The notes beneath the pieces were generated by a model. That model made no database searches. It saw only the letters and a program-made list of their open reading frames with translations, and was not told the DNA's origin. A stretch of 64,000 nucleotides of DNA, from the NCBI GenBank assembly GCA_021777225.1, contig JAJYDQ010000004.1, positions 25,416 to 89,415 on the forward strand. The letters run 5' to 3'. The stretch is from Deltaproteobacteria bacterium. Its GTDB lineage: Bacteria; Desulfobacterota; Desulfomonilia; Desulfomonilales; Desulfomonilaceae. This document shows positions 20,272 through 29,620 of this stretch, piece after piece; position 1 is the first letter of the stretch; every line of letters begins with the position of its first letter. Made by a program: the position numbers and the translations under genes.

Positions 20272-20718
20272 ATGTTAAAAGCATCTGACATCATGACCAA
20301 GGATGTAATCACAGTTACCATAGACACCCAAATCAGAGAATTAGCCCAAATCCTTCTCCAAAAAAGCATAAGTGGTGTCCCTGTTGTTGATGAAGAAGGC
20401 GCTGTAATTGGGATTGTCTCCGAATCTGACCTGGTAGAGTTTAATAAACCTCTGCACATTCCCACCGTCTTTGTTATACTCGATTCAATTATCCCCATGG
20501 AGAACCCATGGCGTTTACACAAGGACTTAAAAAGAATCGGCGCTACAAAGGTAGGCGACATTTATTCTCATCCAGCTATCAGCGTGGGGCCCGATACCGA
20601 TGTTACTGAAGTCGCGCGAATAATGTCCGAAAATAAATATTATACAATTCCAGTAGTTGATGATGAAAAACTGCTGGGTGTAATAGGGAAGGTAGATATA
20701 GTCAGATCGTTGGTGTAG
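20272..20718 (+). CDS. CBS-domain pair protein
   Basis: A 148-residue protein made of two CBS motifs (about 5-58: MTKDVITVTIDTQIRELAQI; and about 95-148: ISVGPDTDVTEVARIMSENK). CBS pairs bind adenosine nucleotides and act as energy sensors. There is no attached catalytic domain, so its partner is unknown. AGGAG precedes the ATG by about 6 bp. larB starts 10 bp downstream, which suggests cotranscription. Confidence 0.88.
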   Translation: MLKASDIMTKDVITVTIDTQIRELAQILLQKSISGVPVVDEEGAVIGIVSESDLVEFNKPLHIPTVFVILDSIIPMENPWRLHKDLKRIGATKVGDIYSHPAISVGPDTDVTEVARIMSENKYYTIPVVDDEKLLGVIGKVDIVRSLV

Positions 20719-20728
20719 CATATTAAAA

Positions 20729-21520
20729 TTGAACAGAGAACGATTAATTGGAATTCTTGAAGAAGTAAGATCTGGCTCGCTGGAGGTTGAACAGGCCAGT
20801 CTTTTGTTTCAGAAAGTTGAGACGGAAGAACTAGGCTTTGCCAGCATCGATCATCATAGGTCACTGAGGCTTGGTTTTCCTGAAGTGATTTACGGTGAGG
20901 GCAAAACTGCGGACCAAATTCTAAGGATATTTGAAAGACTGTCCGCTCGACACGATGTGGTTTTGATAACCCGGATCGATTCTCTCAAGGCCCAATATGT
21001 AATGGAGCGTGCCGTAACAAAGTTGGACTACAATCCTCTTGCGAGAACGCTTCTTTATTCTTCAACGAAAATAGTAAATCGCGGTCGTGGCGCTGTGCTT
21101 ATTGTGGCCGCCGGTACCTCAGACATGCCGGTAGCTGAAGAAGCCAGGGTCACAGCGTTGGCCTTGGGAAACCAGGTCAGTACTCTGTATGACGTAGGTA
21201 TAGCAGGGATTCACAGAGTCCTATCGCATCTTGATCTGATCAACTCAGCGTCGGTGATAATTGTCGTGGCGGGAATGGAAGGCGCTCTTCCCAGTGTGGT
21301 AGGCGGACTTGTAGATCGTCCGTTAATCGCAGTGCCTACTTCAATCGGATATGGGGCGTCTTTCGGCGGCATTGCGGCGCTGTTGGGAATGCTCAATTCT
21401 TGCGCGCCTGGCGTGGTAGTGGTTAACATTGATAACGGTTTTGGCGCCGCTTATGCCGCAAGTGTGATGAACCGCGAAAGTGGATTGTCCGCTAATTCAG
21501 GCATTACACAATCATCCTGA
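20729..21520 (+). CDS. larB: Nickel pincer cofactor biosynthesis protein LarB
   Basis: 263 residues. LarB carboxylates and hydrolyses nicotinic acid adenine dinucleotide at the start of nickel-pincer nucleotide synthesis, the cofactor of lactate racemase. The C-terminal half is the AIR-carboxylase-like fold (VLIVAAGTSDMPVAEEARVT; VVAGMEGALPSVVGGLVDRP; GYGASFGGIAALLGMLNSCA) and the N-terminus carries GFASIDHHRSLRLGFPEVIY. It starts with TTG at 20729. larC and larE are not in the window, nor is a lactate racemase. Confidence 0.92.
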   Translation: MNRERLIGILEEVRSGSLEVEQASLLFQKVETEELGFASIDHHRSLRLGFPEVIYGEGKTADQILRIFERLSARHDVVLITRIDSLKAQYVMERAVTKLDYNPLARTLLYSSTKIVNRGRGAVLIVAAGTSDMPVAEEARVTALALGNQVSTLYDVGIAGIHRVLSHLDLINSASVIIVVAGMEGALPSVVGGLVDRPLIAVPTSIGYGASFGGIAALLGMLNSCAPGVVVVNIDNGFGAAYAASVMNRESGLSANSGITQSS

Positions 21521-21528
21521 TCAAGTCG

Positions 21529-22134
21529 TCATTTTAGGTATTGCCTAAGTTCTTGAGCCTTTCTTGGACCAATTCCCTTGACTCTGATGAGGTCGTCCAC
21601 ACTTTCAAATGGGCCGAAACTTGTCGTGTATTCTTCAATTCTTCTCGCCAGCCCAGGCCCGATTCCGGGCACGCTTCGCATATCATCTCCAGTAGCGGAT
21701 TTTAGCTCTATTCTCTTGCCACAAGCTACAATCTGGGCGCCTGCAAGCCTCTGAACCTCAAGCAGGCGACCATCCCTGTCTAAGATTATCACGGAACCAC
21801 AGGGAACAACCTTCTCTATTTGGTTTTTCCCCTCGACATTGTATCCAATAGCCTCTGATATTTTCTCGATCGTCGTTTGTTCGTCCAGAAATACAGTACC
21901 AAGGACCTTGCCGTCCACAACCATTTGATAGCCACAATCACCTGAATCCGTTCGGGTTGAGGTGGTAGGATTGGAGAACAGATGATAGCCTTGGATGTTC
22001 AAGTGAATAACGCTTGTGAGAGTGAATGCAGCAGCGATTATGGCAAGTCCACGCCAAGCCTTGAACCCACGCGTAGCCGACTGAGGATCAGGATCAGCCC
22101 TGTCCGACGAGATCTTTTTGAAGTTTATAGTCAA
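21529..22134 (-). CDS. Membrane-anchored helix-hairpin-helix (ComEA-like) protein
   Basis: 201 residues with one transmembrane helix (about 28-47), a middle domain (about 65-145) with a SLBB-like feel, and two C-terminal HhH motifs (MRSVPGIGPGLARRIEEY and LIRVKGIGPRKAQELRQY). HhH pairs bind DNA non-specifically; ComEA uses this for DNA uptake. The middle domain is unassigned. The start at 22134 overlaps cimA by 41 bp, so it is probably coupled to that operon. Confidence 0.75.
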   Translation of the reverse strand: MTINFKKISSDRADPDPQSATRGFKAWRGLAIIAAAFTLTSVIHLNIQGYHLFSNPTTSTRTDSGDCGYQMVVDGKVLGTVFLDEQTTIEKISEAIGYNVEGKNQIEKVVPCGSVIILDRDGRLLEVQRLAGAQIVACGKRIELKSATGDDMRSVPGIGPGLARRIEEYTTSFGPFESVDDLIRVKGIGPRKAQELRQYLK

Positions 22135-23665
22135 TACTATCTACTAGAGCGTTCCAGGACGCCTGTATTACGTTCTCGTTGAATCCCACGGTCCACCACA
22201 CATCTTCGCCATCAGTTGATTCTATCAAGACGCTCACAGTAGCCCCTGTTCCCGACGTCCCTTCCAAAACCCTCACCTTGAAATCTGTCAGACGCACTTC
22301 GCCGACATTTGGGTAAAATGTGGCCAAGGCTTGTCTCAAAGCATTGTCCAGCGCGTGTACAGGTCCATTTCCTTCAGCAGCGGAAAATTCCATTTTGTCT
22401 CTCACAACTATTCGGATTACGGCGTCTGAATATGTCTTTGTATCTCCCTTCCTCTTGGAACTGGTTACGCTGAATCCATGGAGGGTAAAAAATTTCTTAT
22501 GAAGACCTAGCATTCTCTTGAGCAGGAGTTTGAAGGACCCATCGGCGATGTCGTATCTGGCCCCTTGAGCTTCGAGATCTTTTATAATTTTAAGAACTTC
22601 TCCAACTCGCGGATCGTCAGGCGCCAGATCAATTCCGAATTCTGCCGCCTTTTGAGCTAAAGCTGCCCTCCCTGCCTGCTCCGAGATAGGCAAGTGTCTT
22701 GAAGCCCCGACCAGCTTTGGGTCAATGTGCTCGTAAGCACGAGGAATTTTCATAACTGCGCTGGAGTGTAACCCCCCCTTGTGGGCGAAAGCAGCGGAGC
22801 CTACGTATGGCTGTGCTTTATTCGGGGTTCGGTTAGCCATTTCATCCACAAATTCAGACAGATGTTTGAGCCACCTCAACTTCTCAGGATCATAATCCAG
22901 TTTGCCCATTTTGAGAGCAAGGGCCGGGATGATCGAGATCAAATTTGTGTTTCCACATCTCTCCCCTATCCCGTTGATAGTGCCCTGAATCTGTTTTACA
23001 CCGATTTCCACCGCTGCAAGTGAACATGCGACGGCGGTTTCAGAGTCGTTATGGTTGTGAATTCCGAGAGGAGTTTTGATCTGTTTTTGAACGCTTCTAA
23101 TGATCTCGACGGTTTCGGTCGGTAAAGTCCCCCCGTTTGTATCGCATAGACAAAAGATGTCAGCGCCACTGGCGGCCTCCAAAGTTTTAATGGCGTAGTC
23201 CCTGTTATTCTTGAAGCCGTCGAAGAAGTGTTCGGCGTCGAAGACTACCCTGTTGAAGTGAGGCCTGACATAGTCAACCGTTTCCTTTATCATTCCAAGA
23301 TTGCGTTCAAGCGAGGCTGCCAGAACATCGGTAACGTGGAGATCCCAACTCTTTCCTACTAACGTGACAGCTGAGGTTCCGGTAGCGATAAGGCTCCGGA
23401 CCTGCGCGTCCTTGTGTGGGCTGAGGTCAGCCCTGCATGTGCTTCCAAATGCGGTGATTATGGAATTCTTGAAGTGAAGATCCTTTGTCACCTCGAAGAA
23501 GCGTCGATCCTTCGGGTTTGAGCCGGGGTAACCCCCTTCTATATAATCTATACCGAACTCATCAAGTTTTTGAGCGATTCTAACTTTGTCGTCCAGAGAA
23601 AATGTGACACCCCAGGTCTGGGCGCCGTCCCGTAAAGTTGTGTCGTAAAGCTCGATGAAGTTCAA
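22094..23665 (-). CDS. cimA: (R)-citramalate synthase
   Basis: A 523-residue enzyme of the isopropylmalate/homocitrate synthase family. It condenses pyruvate and acetyl-CoA to citramalate, the threonine-independent route to isoleucine. The catalytic HMGL-like domain starts IELYDTTLRDGAQTWGVTFS and has FCLCDTNGGTLP and GIHNHNDSETAVA; the C-terminal regulatory LeuA dimer domain spans about 395-515. The length and the TTLRDGAQ motif fit the CimA group that is distinct from LeuA. It sits downstream of lysC in the same operon (26-bp gap), grouping branched-chain and aspartate-family synthesis. Confidence 0.93.
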   Translation of the reverse strand: MNFIELYDTTLRDGAQTWGVTFSLDDKVRIAQKLDEFGIDYIEGGYPGSNPKDRRFFEVTKDLHFKNSIITAFGSTCRADLSPHKDAQVRSLIATGTSAVTLVGKSWDLHVTDVLAASLERNLGMIKETVDYVRPHFNRVVFDAEHFFDGFKNNRDYAIKTLEAASGADIFCLCDTNGGTLPTETVEIIRSVQKQIKTPLGIHNHNDSETAVACSLAAVEIGVKQIQGTINGIGERCGNTNLISIIPALALKMGKLDYDPEKLRWLKHLSEFVDEMANRTPNKAQPYVGSAAFAHKGGLHSSAVMKIPRAYEHIDPKLVGASRHLPISEQAGRAALAQKAAEFGIDLAPDDPRVGEVLKIIKDLEAQGARYDIADGSFKLLLKRMLGLHKKFFTLHGFSVTSSKRKGDTKTYSDAVIRIVVRDKMEFSAAEGNGPVHALDNALRQALATFYPNVGEVRLTDFKVRVLEGTSGTGATVSVLIESTDGEDVWWTVGFNENVIQASWNALVDSIDYKLQKDLVGQG

Positions 23666-23691
23666 TTAAGTCCTCCAGCACAAGTTATGAA

Positions 23692-24912
23692 TTAGAGGGG
23701 TTTTTCCAGCTCAAACACATCATGCAAAACACGCACTGCCAGTTCTGCGTATTTTTTCTGGATAACGCATGAGATCTTAATTTCTGAAGTGGAAATCATT
23801 TCGATGTTGATTCCCTCTCTGGCTAGAGCAGCAAACATTCTTGAAGCCACACCGGAGTGGGAGCGCATCCCGAGGCCGATAATAGATACTTTCGCAACAT
23901 CCCTGGAGCCTGCCAATTTTTCGGCTCCCAGAATTTCTCTAACCCCTCGGCAAACTTCAAGTCCCTTATCAAGATCCGCCAGGGGAAGGGTAAACGATAT
24001 GTCGGTTTTCCCATCTTCGCTCGAGTTTTGAATTATAACATCGACTACTACATTGGCTTCGGCCAGCGCGCCAAAAAGCTGTGAAGCCGTACCCGGAACA
24101 TCAGGTATTCCTGAAAAAGTAATCTTGGCTTCTTTCGTGCTGCAAGTTACCGCCCGAACCGATTCTTTTTCCATATCTGAACTCTCCTCTGTAACCAGAG
24201 TCCCCTCGTTGTCATTGAAACTGGACCTGACAATTAGAGGGACTTTATGTCTCATTGCGAATTCCACCGCTCGAATGTAGAGTACTTTTGCTCCTAAAGA
24301 CGCCATCTCAAGCATTTCCTCATAAGCAATGCTTGGAATTTTCTTAGCCTCTGGAACAATGTTTGGGTCCGTAGTGTAAACACCGTCAACGTCAGTATAG
24401 ATCTCGCATAAATCAGCTTTCAATCCTGCGGCGACAGCTACAGCTGACGTGTCGGAGCCTCCTCTACCCAATGTGGTTATGTCGCCATTTTCGTCAACAC
24501 CCTGAAAACCCGCTATTATCACTATGGCCCCGTTGGCGAGGTCCTTGCTAATTTTGTCCGTGGCGATGTCCGTGACTCTTGCGGCTCCAAAAGCAGAATC
24601 TGTTGTAAGCGGCAATTGCCACCCGCAATAGGATTTTGCCTTATATCCCATAGATTCCAATGTAATGGCTAATAGGGCTATGGAAACCTGTTCACCAGTG
24701 GAAACCAGGATGTCCATTTCTCGTTCATTCGGGATAGGTGTAATCTCCTTGGCCAAGTTGATCAATCGGTCGGTTTCTCCAGCCATAGCTGACACAACCA
24801 CAACAAGGTCGTTACCCTGGTCCTTACGCGCTGACACCCTGCGCGCCACATTAGCGATTCGATCTAGAGCGCCAACCGAAGTGCCTCCATACTTTTGAAC
24901 AATAACAGCCAT
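23692..24912 (-). CDS. lysC: Aspartate kinase
   Basis: A 406-residue monofunctional aspartokinase, the first step to lysine, threonine and methionine. It has an N-terminal kinase domain (VQKYGGTSVGALDRIANVAR; TLGRGGSDTSAVAVAAGLKA; EIYTDVDGVYTTDPNIVPEA) and two C-terminal ACT domains (about 265-400) for feedback control by amino acids. It lies between tsaE and cimA on the same strand. Confidence 0.96.
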   Translation of the reverse strand: MAVIVQKYGGTSVGALDRIANVARRVSARKDQGNDLVVVVSAMAGETDRLINLAKEITPIPNEREMDILVSTGEQVSIALLAITLESMGYKAKSYCGWQLPLTTDSAFGAARVTDIATDKISKDLANGAIVIIAGFQGVDENGDITTLGRGGSDTSAVAVAAGLKADLCEIYTDVDGVYTTDPNIVPEAKKIPSIAYEEMLEMASLGAKVLYIRAVEFAMRHKVPLIVRSSFNDNEGTLVTEESSDMEKESVRAVTCSTKEAKITFSGIPDVPGTASQLFGALAEANVVVDVIIQNSSEDGKTDISFTLPLADLDKGLEVCRGVREILGAEKLAGSRDVAKVSIIGLGMRSHSGVASRMFAALAREGINIEMISTSEIKISCVIQKKYAELAVRVLHDVFELEKPL

Positions 24913-24984
24913 CCGTTTTCTCCAGATTAACTCAAAGATGGTTAGGACTTTTCTACGCGTCTTTGAGTTTCAAGGGCATAAAAG

Positions 24985-25473
24985 TCATTTCATGCTCAAT
25001 GCCGAAAAGAAAGTTTCCGTCAATCTTGCGCTCCAGGCGCCAGGAATCATATACGTGAACTCAATCAGTCTTGAATCTTCATCATCACCGATTGAGAAAG
25101 TAACCCTGAGTTCCGAATCAGAAATGGGAGCTTCATCAGACGCCCATTCGATCAGTATAGCGCCGTTCTCATCGATAGTCTCCATCAATCCCAGTTCTTC
25201 AACAGCTCCGTAGCCGACTCTGTAAAGATCAGCATGATCTATCGTAAATGGGCCTTCATATCGATTGACAATGGTAAAACTGGGACTGTTTACTTCGTCA
25301 ATCGGGACTTTCAGAGCTTGGGAAATAATACCTTTCGCCAATCGGGTCTTTCCCGATCCCAGGTCGCCAATCAGAGAAACGATATCACCCGGCCTCAGCA
25401 TGGCGCCCAAAGCTTTTCCTATTGCAATTGTTTGCTGTTCGGAAGCTGAATCAATGCTGATTCTATTTGTCAT
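24985..25473 (-). CDS. tsaE: tRNA threonylcarbamoyladenosine biosynthesis ATPase TsaE
   Basis: A 162-residue P-loop ATPase needed with TsaB and TsaD for t6A37 formation in tRNA. Walker A is GDLGSGKT in SLIGDLGSGKTRLAKGIISQ; the conserved SPSFTIVNRYEG and DLYRV segments follow. It is first in a tsaE-lysC-cimA run. The upstream side is the boundary with the IS-disturbed region. Confidence 0.92.
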   Translation of the reverse strand: MTNRISIDSASEQQTIAIGKALGAMLRPGDIVSLIGDLGSGKTRLAKGIISQALKVPIDEVNSPSFTIVNRYEGPFTIDHADLYRVGYGAVEELGLMETIDENGAILIEWASDEAPISDSELRVTFSIGDDEDSRLIEFTYMIPGAWSARLTETFFSALSMK

Positions 25474-25532
25474 GCCTCTCTACAGGAGCGAACCCGGGAT
25501 GTTGCCATCATGTTTTCAGAAAGCGTAATCAA

Positions 25533-25727
25533 TTACCATACTGAAATGCGAATTTCATGGCAAGAATTATCTATCCTGAAAATACCCCAACTAAGAAGAT
25601 CAGCGGCCTGAAGTCCAGGATCATTGTGAGATAGTTCATGTGTAATGAACAGGGACGTCTCCACTTTCGGATCTTGACTTACAGCGGGTGATTTATTGAC
25701 TAAAAAATGACCAACTTTTTTTGTCAT
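25533..25727 (-). pseudogene. DUF3800-like C-terminal remnant
   Basis: A 64-residue fragment containing SLFITHELSHNDPGLQAADLL, which matches the C-terminal signature of DUF3800 proteins (His/Ser then 'GLQxAD'). The N-terminal two thirds are missing: the frame is closed by TAG (25740-25742) just upstream, where the IS element begins. Most likely a gene cut off by insertion or rearrangement. The family call rests on one short motif. Confidence 0.4.
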
Positions 25728-25767
25728 CCCCTTACTTCCCTAGATCCTTCGCGAAAAAAAGAAAAAA

Positions 25768-25836
25768 ACCTCGTTGTTCTTGATAAATCAAGATGATAGA
25801 ATTCTTTTATCAGAGAGAAATCATCACCAACGAGGT
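25768..25836 (+). promoter_or_regulatory. Nested inverted repeat covering the transposase RBS
   Basis: ACCTCGTTG (25768-25776) is the exact complement of CAACGAGGT (25828-25836), and within it TGATAAA (25781-25787) pairs with TTTATCA (25806-25812). The right outer arm contains the GAGG ribosome-binding site, 10 bp before the transposase ATG. A transcript reading in from outside would bury the site; a transcript starting inside would not. Confidence 0.55.
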
Positions 25837-25845
25837 GAATGGATT

Positions 25846-27330
25846 ATGTCACAAGGTGTTTTGGGTTTCCAGTATGAAGTTGATAATAAGCGTAGTGAGA
25901 TGACGGCGCTGGGCGGATTGCCGGTATATCTTGAATTTGGTCACGTCATGGGGTTGACGGGTTGTCTTCGGGACCGTTTGGGGATTAAGGATGATGATGA
26001 GGCTTGGAGTAGCGATCGGGACATGATGTCGCTTGTGTTGCTCAATCCTGCTGGCGGAGAGTGTGTGGATGATCTCAGGATACTCAATGGAGATGAAGGT
26101 TTCTGTTGAGTCTTGGCTGACATAAAAGGTTATGCGCTGCCCAGAAAGGCGAGGCGGTCTAAACGAGGTGAGCAAAAAGATTCGAAGGTTTTTCCTTCGC
26201 CTTCTACGGTATTTAGGGCCTTGGGGATGTTCCATGATAATGCGCAAGAGTTACTGCGTGAATCGGGTAAGGCGTTCATCCCGAGTCCTAATGAGAATCT
26301 TAGAAGTCTAATGTTGGCGCATCGGGATTTTATAGCTCGTGTTCAGAGACGAGCGTCTGTACAGGTTGCAACTTTGGACATGGACGCTACATTGATAGAA
26401 ACCAATAAGAAGGACGCCTTATATTCCTATAAGGGATACAAGGCTTATCAACCCCTTAACACTTATTGGGCCGAGCAGGAGTTGATAGTCCATTCCGAGT
26501 TTCGCGATGGGAATGTTCCTGCTGGTTTTGAGCAGCTTCGGGTATTCAAGGACGCTTTAGAGTCATTACCTGACGGAGTTGAGAAGGTGTTATTACGTTC
26601 CGATACGGCCGGTTATCAGCAGGATTTGCTGATGTATCGCGCAGAAGGTAGGAATAAGCGTTTTGGAGTAATAGAATTTGCGATTGGCGTTGATGTGACC
26701 CCGGAATTTAAAAAGGCTGTGTTGGAAGTCCCTGACAATGACTGGATGTCACTAGGGGATTTTCAAGAATATGCCGAGGTGTGTTTTGTTCCTCACAGGA
26801 TGGCCCGTAAGAAGCATGGCCCTGGTTACCAGTATATAGCAATTCGGGAACGACTCAAACAACAGGTCCTTCCAGGGATGGAAAACCAGCTTAACTTTCC
26901 GTTTCAGACCATGGATATGGGACCGATGAGATACAAGATCACAGCAGTAATAACCAATCGAGACATCGTCGGCGATGATCTTATAAAGTGGTATAGGCAC
27001 AGATGCGGAAAATCTGAAGAGGCGCACTCAGTAATGAAGGAAGACCTGGCTGGAGGAAAGCTGCCTTCGGGTTTATTCGGCGCCAACGCCGGATGGTGGC
27101 AGATTATGATCCTGGCTTTTAACCTGAACTCGGCCATGAAAAGCTTGGTATTGGGTGATAGTTGGGTCAAGCTAAGACTAAAGGCCATACGCTTTAGGTT
27201 AATAAACTTGCCTGGTCGAGTTGTGAATCACGCGGGCCGCTTGATTATTCGACTCTTTGGCGCAAACCCATCGAAGTATACTCTCATAGAGATGAGAAGG
27301 AGGATGTTGGAGCTTTGGGAACCGGGTTAA
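25846..27330 (+). pseudogene. IS1380-family transposase interrupted by an in-frame TGA
   Basis: A 494-codon DDE transposase. The catalytic residues are visible: first Asp in ATLDMDATLIET, second in VLLRSDTAGYQQDLL, and Glu in GKSEEAHSVMKEDLAGGKLP. The reading frame is broken at 26107-26109 by TGA after DEGFC and continues in the same frame (VLADIKGY ...). In this position Arg is expected, so a CGA-to-TGA transition is the simplest explanation. Translation may restart at TTG 26113, but the N-terminal domain would be separate. Confidence 0.8.
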
Positions 27331-27396
27331 ACAGAGATTGTATTGTGCGACAAAAAAAGACCTATCAAAGGAGGCCAAATAGCGCTTCACGAGGGG

Positions 27397-27763
27397 AGTA
27401 TGTTCGAAAATATGGTTTAAATTGCCCTAATCAGATATAGACCCTTAAGAAGTTGAGTCTTCGGTCTATCGACCAGTTGAAAAGCCAAGGCTAGTTACTC
27501 TAACGGTCGTCAAAAACCCGGAAAACGTCCCACATCTAAATCGCGTGGTGGATTTTGGTTGTGCAATTGTCTTGATCGGATAGGTCGGGGTTTGATAAAA
27601 TGTTGTGTTGCAATAGTCTTCATGTTACAAGCAAGTCCTAGGGATTTATGTGATGCGATGTTCCATGGAAATTTGCACGGTCACGTTGACTCGTTTGTAA
27701 AAATCCCTTGAATTTTTATTCGCCGATTAAGAGAGGAAGGCGTAACGCCTGAATTATTGTAAG
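27397..27763. other. Non-coding leader between the IS and the RibD-type cluster
   Basis: No credible gene. A stem ATAGACC (27437-27443) / GGTCTAT (27463-27469) encloses a 19-nt loop region with AAGA/TCTT inside. No FMN-riboswitch conserved blocks were found although the next gene is RibD-like. The promoter for the cluster must lie here or in the IS end; no strong -35/-10 pair stands out. Confidence 0.4.
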
Positions 27764-28519
27764 ATGGATTTCCTTAGGCCTTTGCTAGCTCTTGCCTCAG
27801 ATTACAAAAAACGAAATGGTAGACCTTTTGTCACATTGAGTTATGCCCAAAGTTTGGACGGTTGTATTTCCGCCCGTCCCGGAGAACCTTTAGCATTAAG
27901 TGGACAAAGGTCACTTCGTTTGACACATCAATTAAGGGCCGCCCATGACGCGATCCTGGTCGGTATTGGGACCGTGTATTCGGACAATCCCAGGCTTACT
28001 GTTCGTTTGGTTAATGGTTCGAATCCCAGACCTGTTGTTGTCGACAGTTTTCTTAGAATCCCACTCGATTGCAATATTTTGACCGAGAGTTCCCGTGATC
28101 CTATAATTATTACAAGTAATATGGCAGAGGAAAGTAGAGTCAAAGTTCTGGAAGGGATGGGCGCCCTCGTAGTAAGGGTCAAGTCCAATGACAAAGGCTT
28201 GCTTAACCTGTCGGAGTTGTTGGGAGTCCTAGCCGACATGTCTATAAACAGCCTGATGGTCGAAGGTGGAGCCAGGATCATTACAAGTTTTCTAATGGAC
28301 AAGTTGCCGGATTTCGTGGTGCTTACCATAGCCCCTGTTATGGTTGGAGGATTGAGGGCTGTAAGTGATCTTGGGGAGTCAGACCCTAGTCAGTATCTTC
28401 GGCTTAGGGATCCGGGACATCGATGGTTGGGTAAGGACCTGATATTATGGGGAAACCTGACGTGTAACTGCGACAACCAATCTGAATTGCCGACCGCTGT
28501 TGGATCTGCCCGCTTCTAG
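27764..28519 (+). CDS. RibD C-terminal-type pyrimidine reductase (stand-alone)
   Basis: 251 residues, equal to the reductase half of RibD, with the dihydrofolate-reductase-like fold. Motifs are FVTLSYAQSLDGCISARPGE, AILVGIGTVYSDNPRLTVRL and SLMVEGGARIITSFL. In riboflavin synthesis this domain reduces the ribosyl group of a diaminouracil by NADPH. The cell already has a full RibD at 11389-12546, so this copy probably acts on a related pyrimidine or pterin precursor. It leads a five-gene run (27764-32034). Confidence 0.85.
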   Translation: MDFLRPLLALASDYKKRNGRPFVTLSYAQSLDGCISARPGEPLALSGQRSLRLTHQLRAAHDAILVGIGTVYSDNPRLTVRLVNGSNPRPVVVDSFLRIPLDCNILTESSRDPIIITSNMAEESRVKVLEGMGALVVRVKSNDKGLLNLSELLGVLADMSINSLMVEGGARIITSFLMDKLPDFVVLTIAPVMVGGLRAVSDLGESDPSQYLRLRDPGHRWLGKDLILWGNLTCNCDNQSELPTAVGSARF

Positions 28520-28546
28520 GGCCAGTGATATCCCAAGTATGGAACC

Positions 28547-29620
28547 TTGTTAGAAAAAGTGACCGGGTCGAGTTCACAAACATTAGTCAGGTCTCTTTAC
28601 TTTGAAGGACCTGGGCGCATATCCATAAGGGAAGGTTCTATTCCCGGACCTCGAGCCACTGAAGTTACTGTAAAGACTATGTTTTCCGCTATTAGTTCCG
28701 GCACGGAGTCTCTTGTTTATCTGGGGCAATGGCCTGAAGAACTGGTTGTTGACGAGAACATTTCATCCTTATCAGGCAAATTTTCATATCCTCTCAAATA
28801 CGGCTACGCTGCGGTTGGAAGAATAATTGGCCTGGGCGAGTCCGTGTCCCCTGACTGGCTAGGAAGGTTGGTTTTTGCCTTTAACCCTCATGAAACGCAT
28901 TTTGTAACTTCCCCCGACCAATTGATTGTGATTCCGGAAGGTGTCAGCAATGAAGGGGCATGTTTCCTCCCAAACATGGAAACAGCTTTAAACCTGGTCA
29001 TGGACGGAAACCCCGTTATAGGAGAAGCAGTAACAATATTCGGGCAGGGTGTGGTTGGACTTCTAACAACAGCATTGCTGGCGAGGATGTCTCTTGGAAA
29101 AGTTGTGACTTTTGACAAATATCCTATGCGTAGACAAGCTTCGTTAGCTTTTGGAGCGGATTTGTCAATTGATCCAACCAGGGATTTTGGTTCCGACCGT
29201 TTTGAGGACTTCTTTTCGGGTTCATTAAGCGATGACTTTAAGGCCGATCTTACTTATGAGCTGTCCGGGTATCCCGAAGTTCTCAATCAGGCTATTTCAA
29301 TCACCGGTTTTGACGGCAGGATAGTGGTTGGATCATTTTATGGTTCAAAGGAAGCGTCGATCAAAATGGGAAGCTGGTTTCACAGGTCAAGGATCAGGTT
29401 TATCAGTAGTCAGGTCAGTTCGATAGCCTCACACCTCACTGGCCGATGGTCCAAGACAAGACGATTGCGTATGGCCCTAAAGATGATTGCTAAAATTGAA
29501 CCGGAAAGACTCGTTACCCACAGGATAAATTTCTCCGATGCTGGGAAAGCATATGAACTAATCACCAAAAGGCCTCAGGAAGCAATCCAGGTGATTCTTT
29601 GCCATGAGGAAAACGCATGA
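28547..29620 (+). CDS. BchC-like medium-chain dehydrogenase
   Basis: A 357-residue MDR-family oxidoreductase. The N-terminal domain has FSAISSGTESLVYLGQWPEE, similar to bacteriochlorophyllide dehydrogenase BchC and relatives. The Rossmann part contains VTIFGQGVVGLLTTALLARM. The four-Cys structural zinc loop of classical alcohol dehydrogenases is absent. The start is uncertain: TTG 28547 or GTG 28559. Its stop overlaps the next ATG (ATGA), so it is coupled to the PTPS-like gene. The substrate is probably the sugar or side-chain alcohol of the cluster's product (inference). Confidence 0.78.
   Translation: MLEKVTGSSSQTLVRSLYFEGPGRISIREGSIPGPRATEVTVKTMFSAISSGTESLVYLGQWPEELVVDENISSLSGKFSYPLKYGYAAVGRIIGLGESVSPDWLGRLVFAFNPHETHFVTSPDQLIVIPEGVSNEGACFLPNMETALNLVMDGNPVIGEAVTIFGQGVVGLLTTALLARMSLGKVVTFDKYPMRRQASLAFGADLSIDPTRDFGSDRFEDFFSGSLSDDFKADLTYELSGYPEVLNQAISITGFDGRIVVGSFYGSKEASIKMGSWFHRSRIRFISSQVSSIASHLTGRWSKTRRLRMALKMIAKIEPERLVTHRINFSDAGKAYELITKRPQEAIQVILCHEENA

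Larger units (their letters stand above)
25746..27396 (+). mobile_element. IS1380-family insertion sequence (ends approximate)
   Basis: It contains a single long transposase frame flanked by imperfect terminal inverted repeats: ccttcgcgaa near 25746 on the left, and cttcacgaggg near 27385-27395 on the right (8 of 11 positions match when complemented). No convincing target-site duplication was seen, so the exact ends are uncertain. The element separates tsaE from the RibD-type cluster. Confidence 0.6.

Noticed and set aside
26107..26109. TGA in the transposase as a second selenocysteine codon
   Set aside because: The position is Arg in related transposases, no redox motif surrounds it and no SECIS-like hairpin was seen; a nonsense mutation is simpler.
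27397..27763. FMN riboswitch upstream of the RibD-type gene
   Set aside because: None of the conserved RFN blocks is present; only a simple stem was seen.
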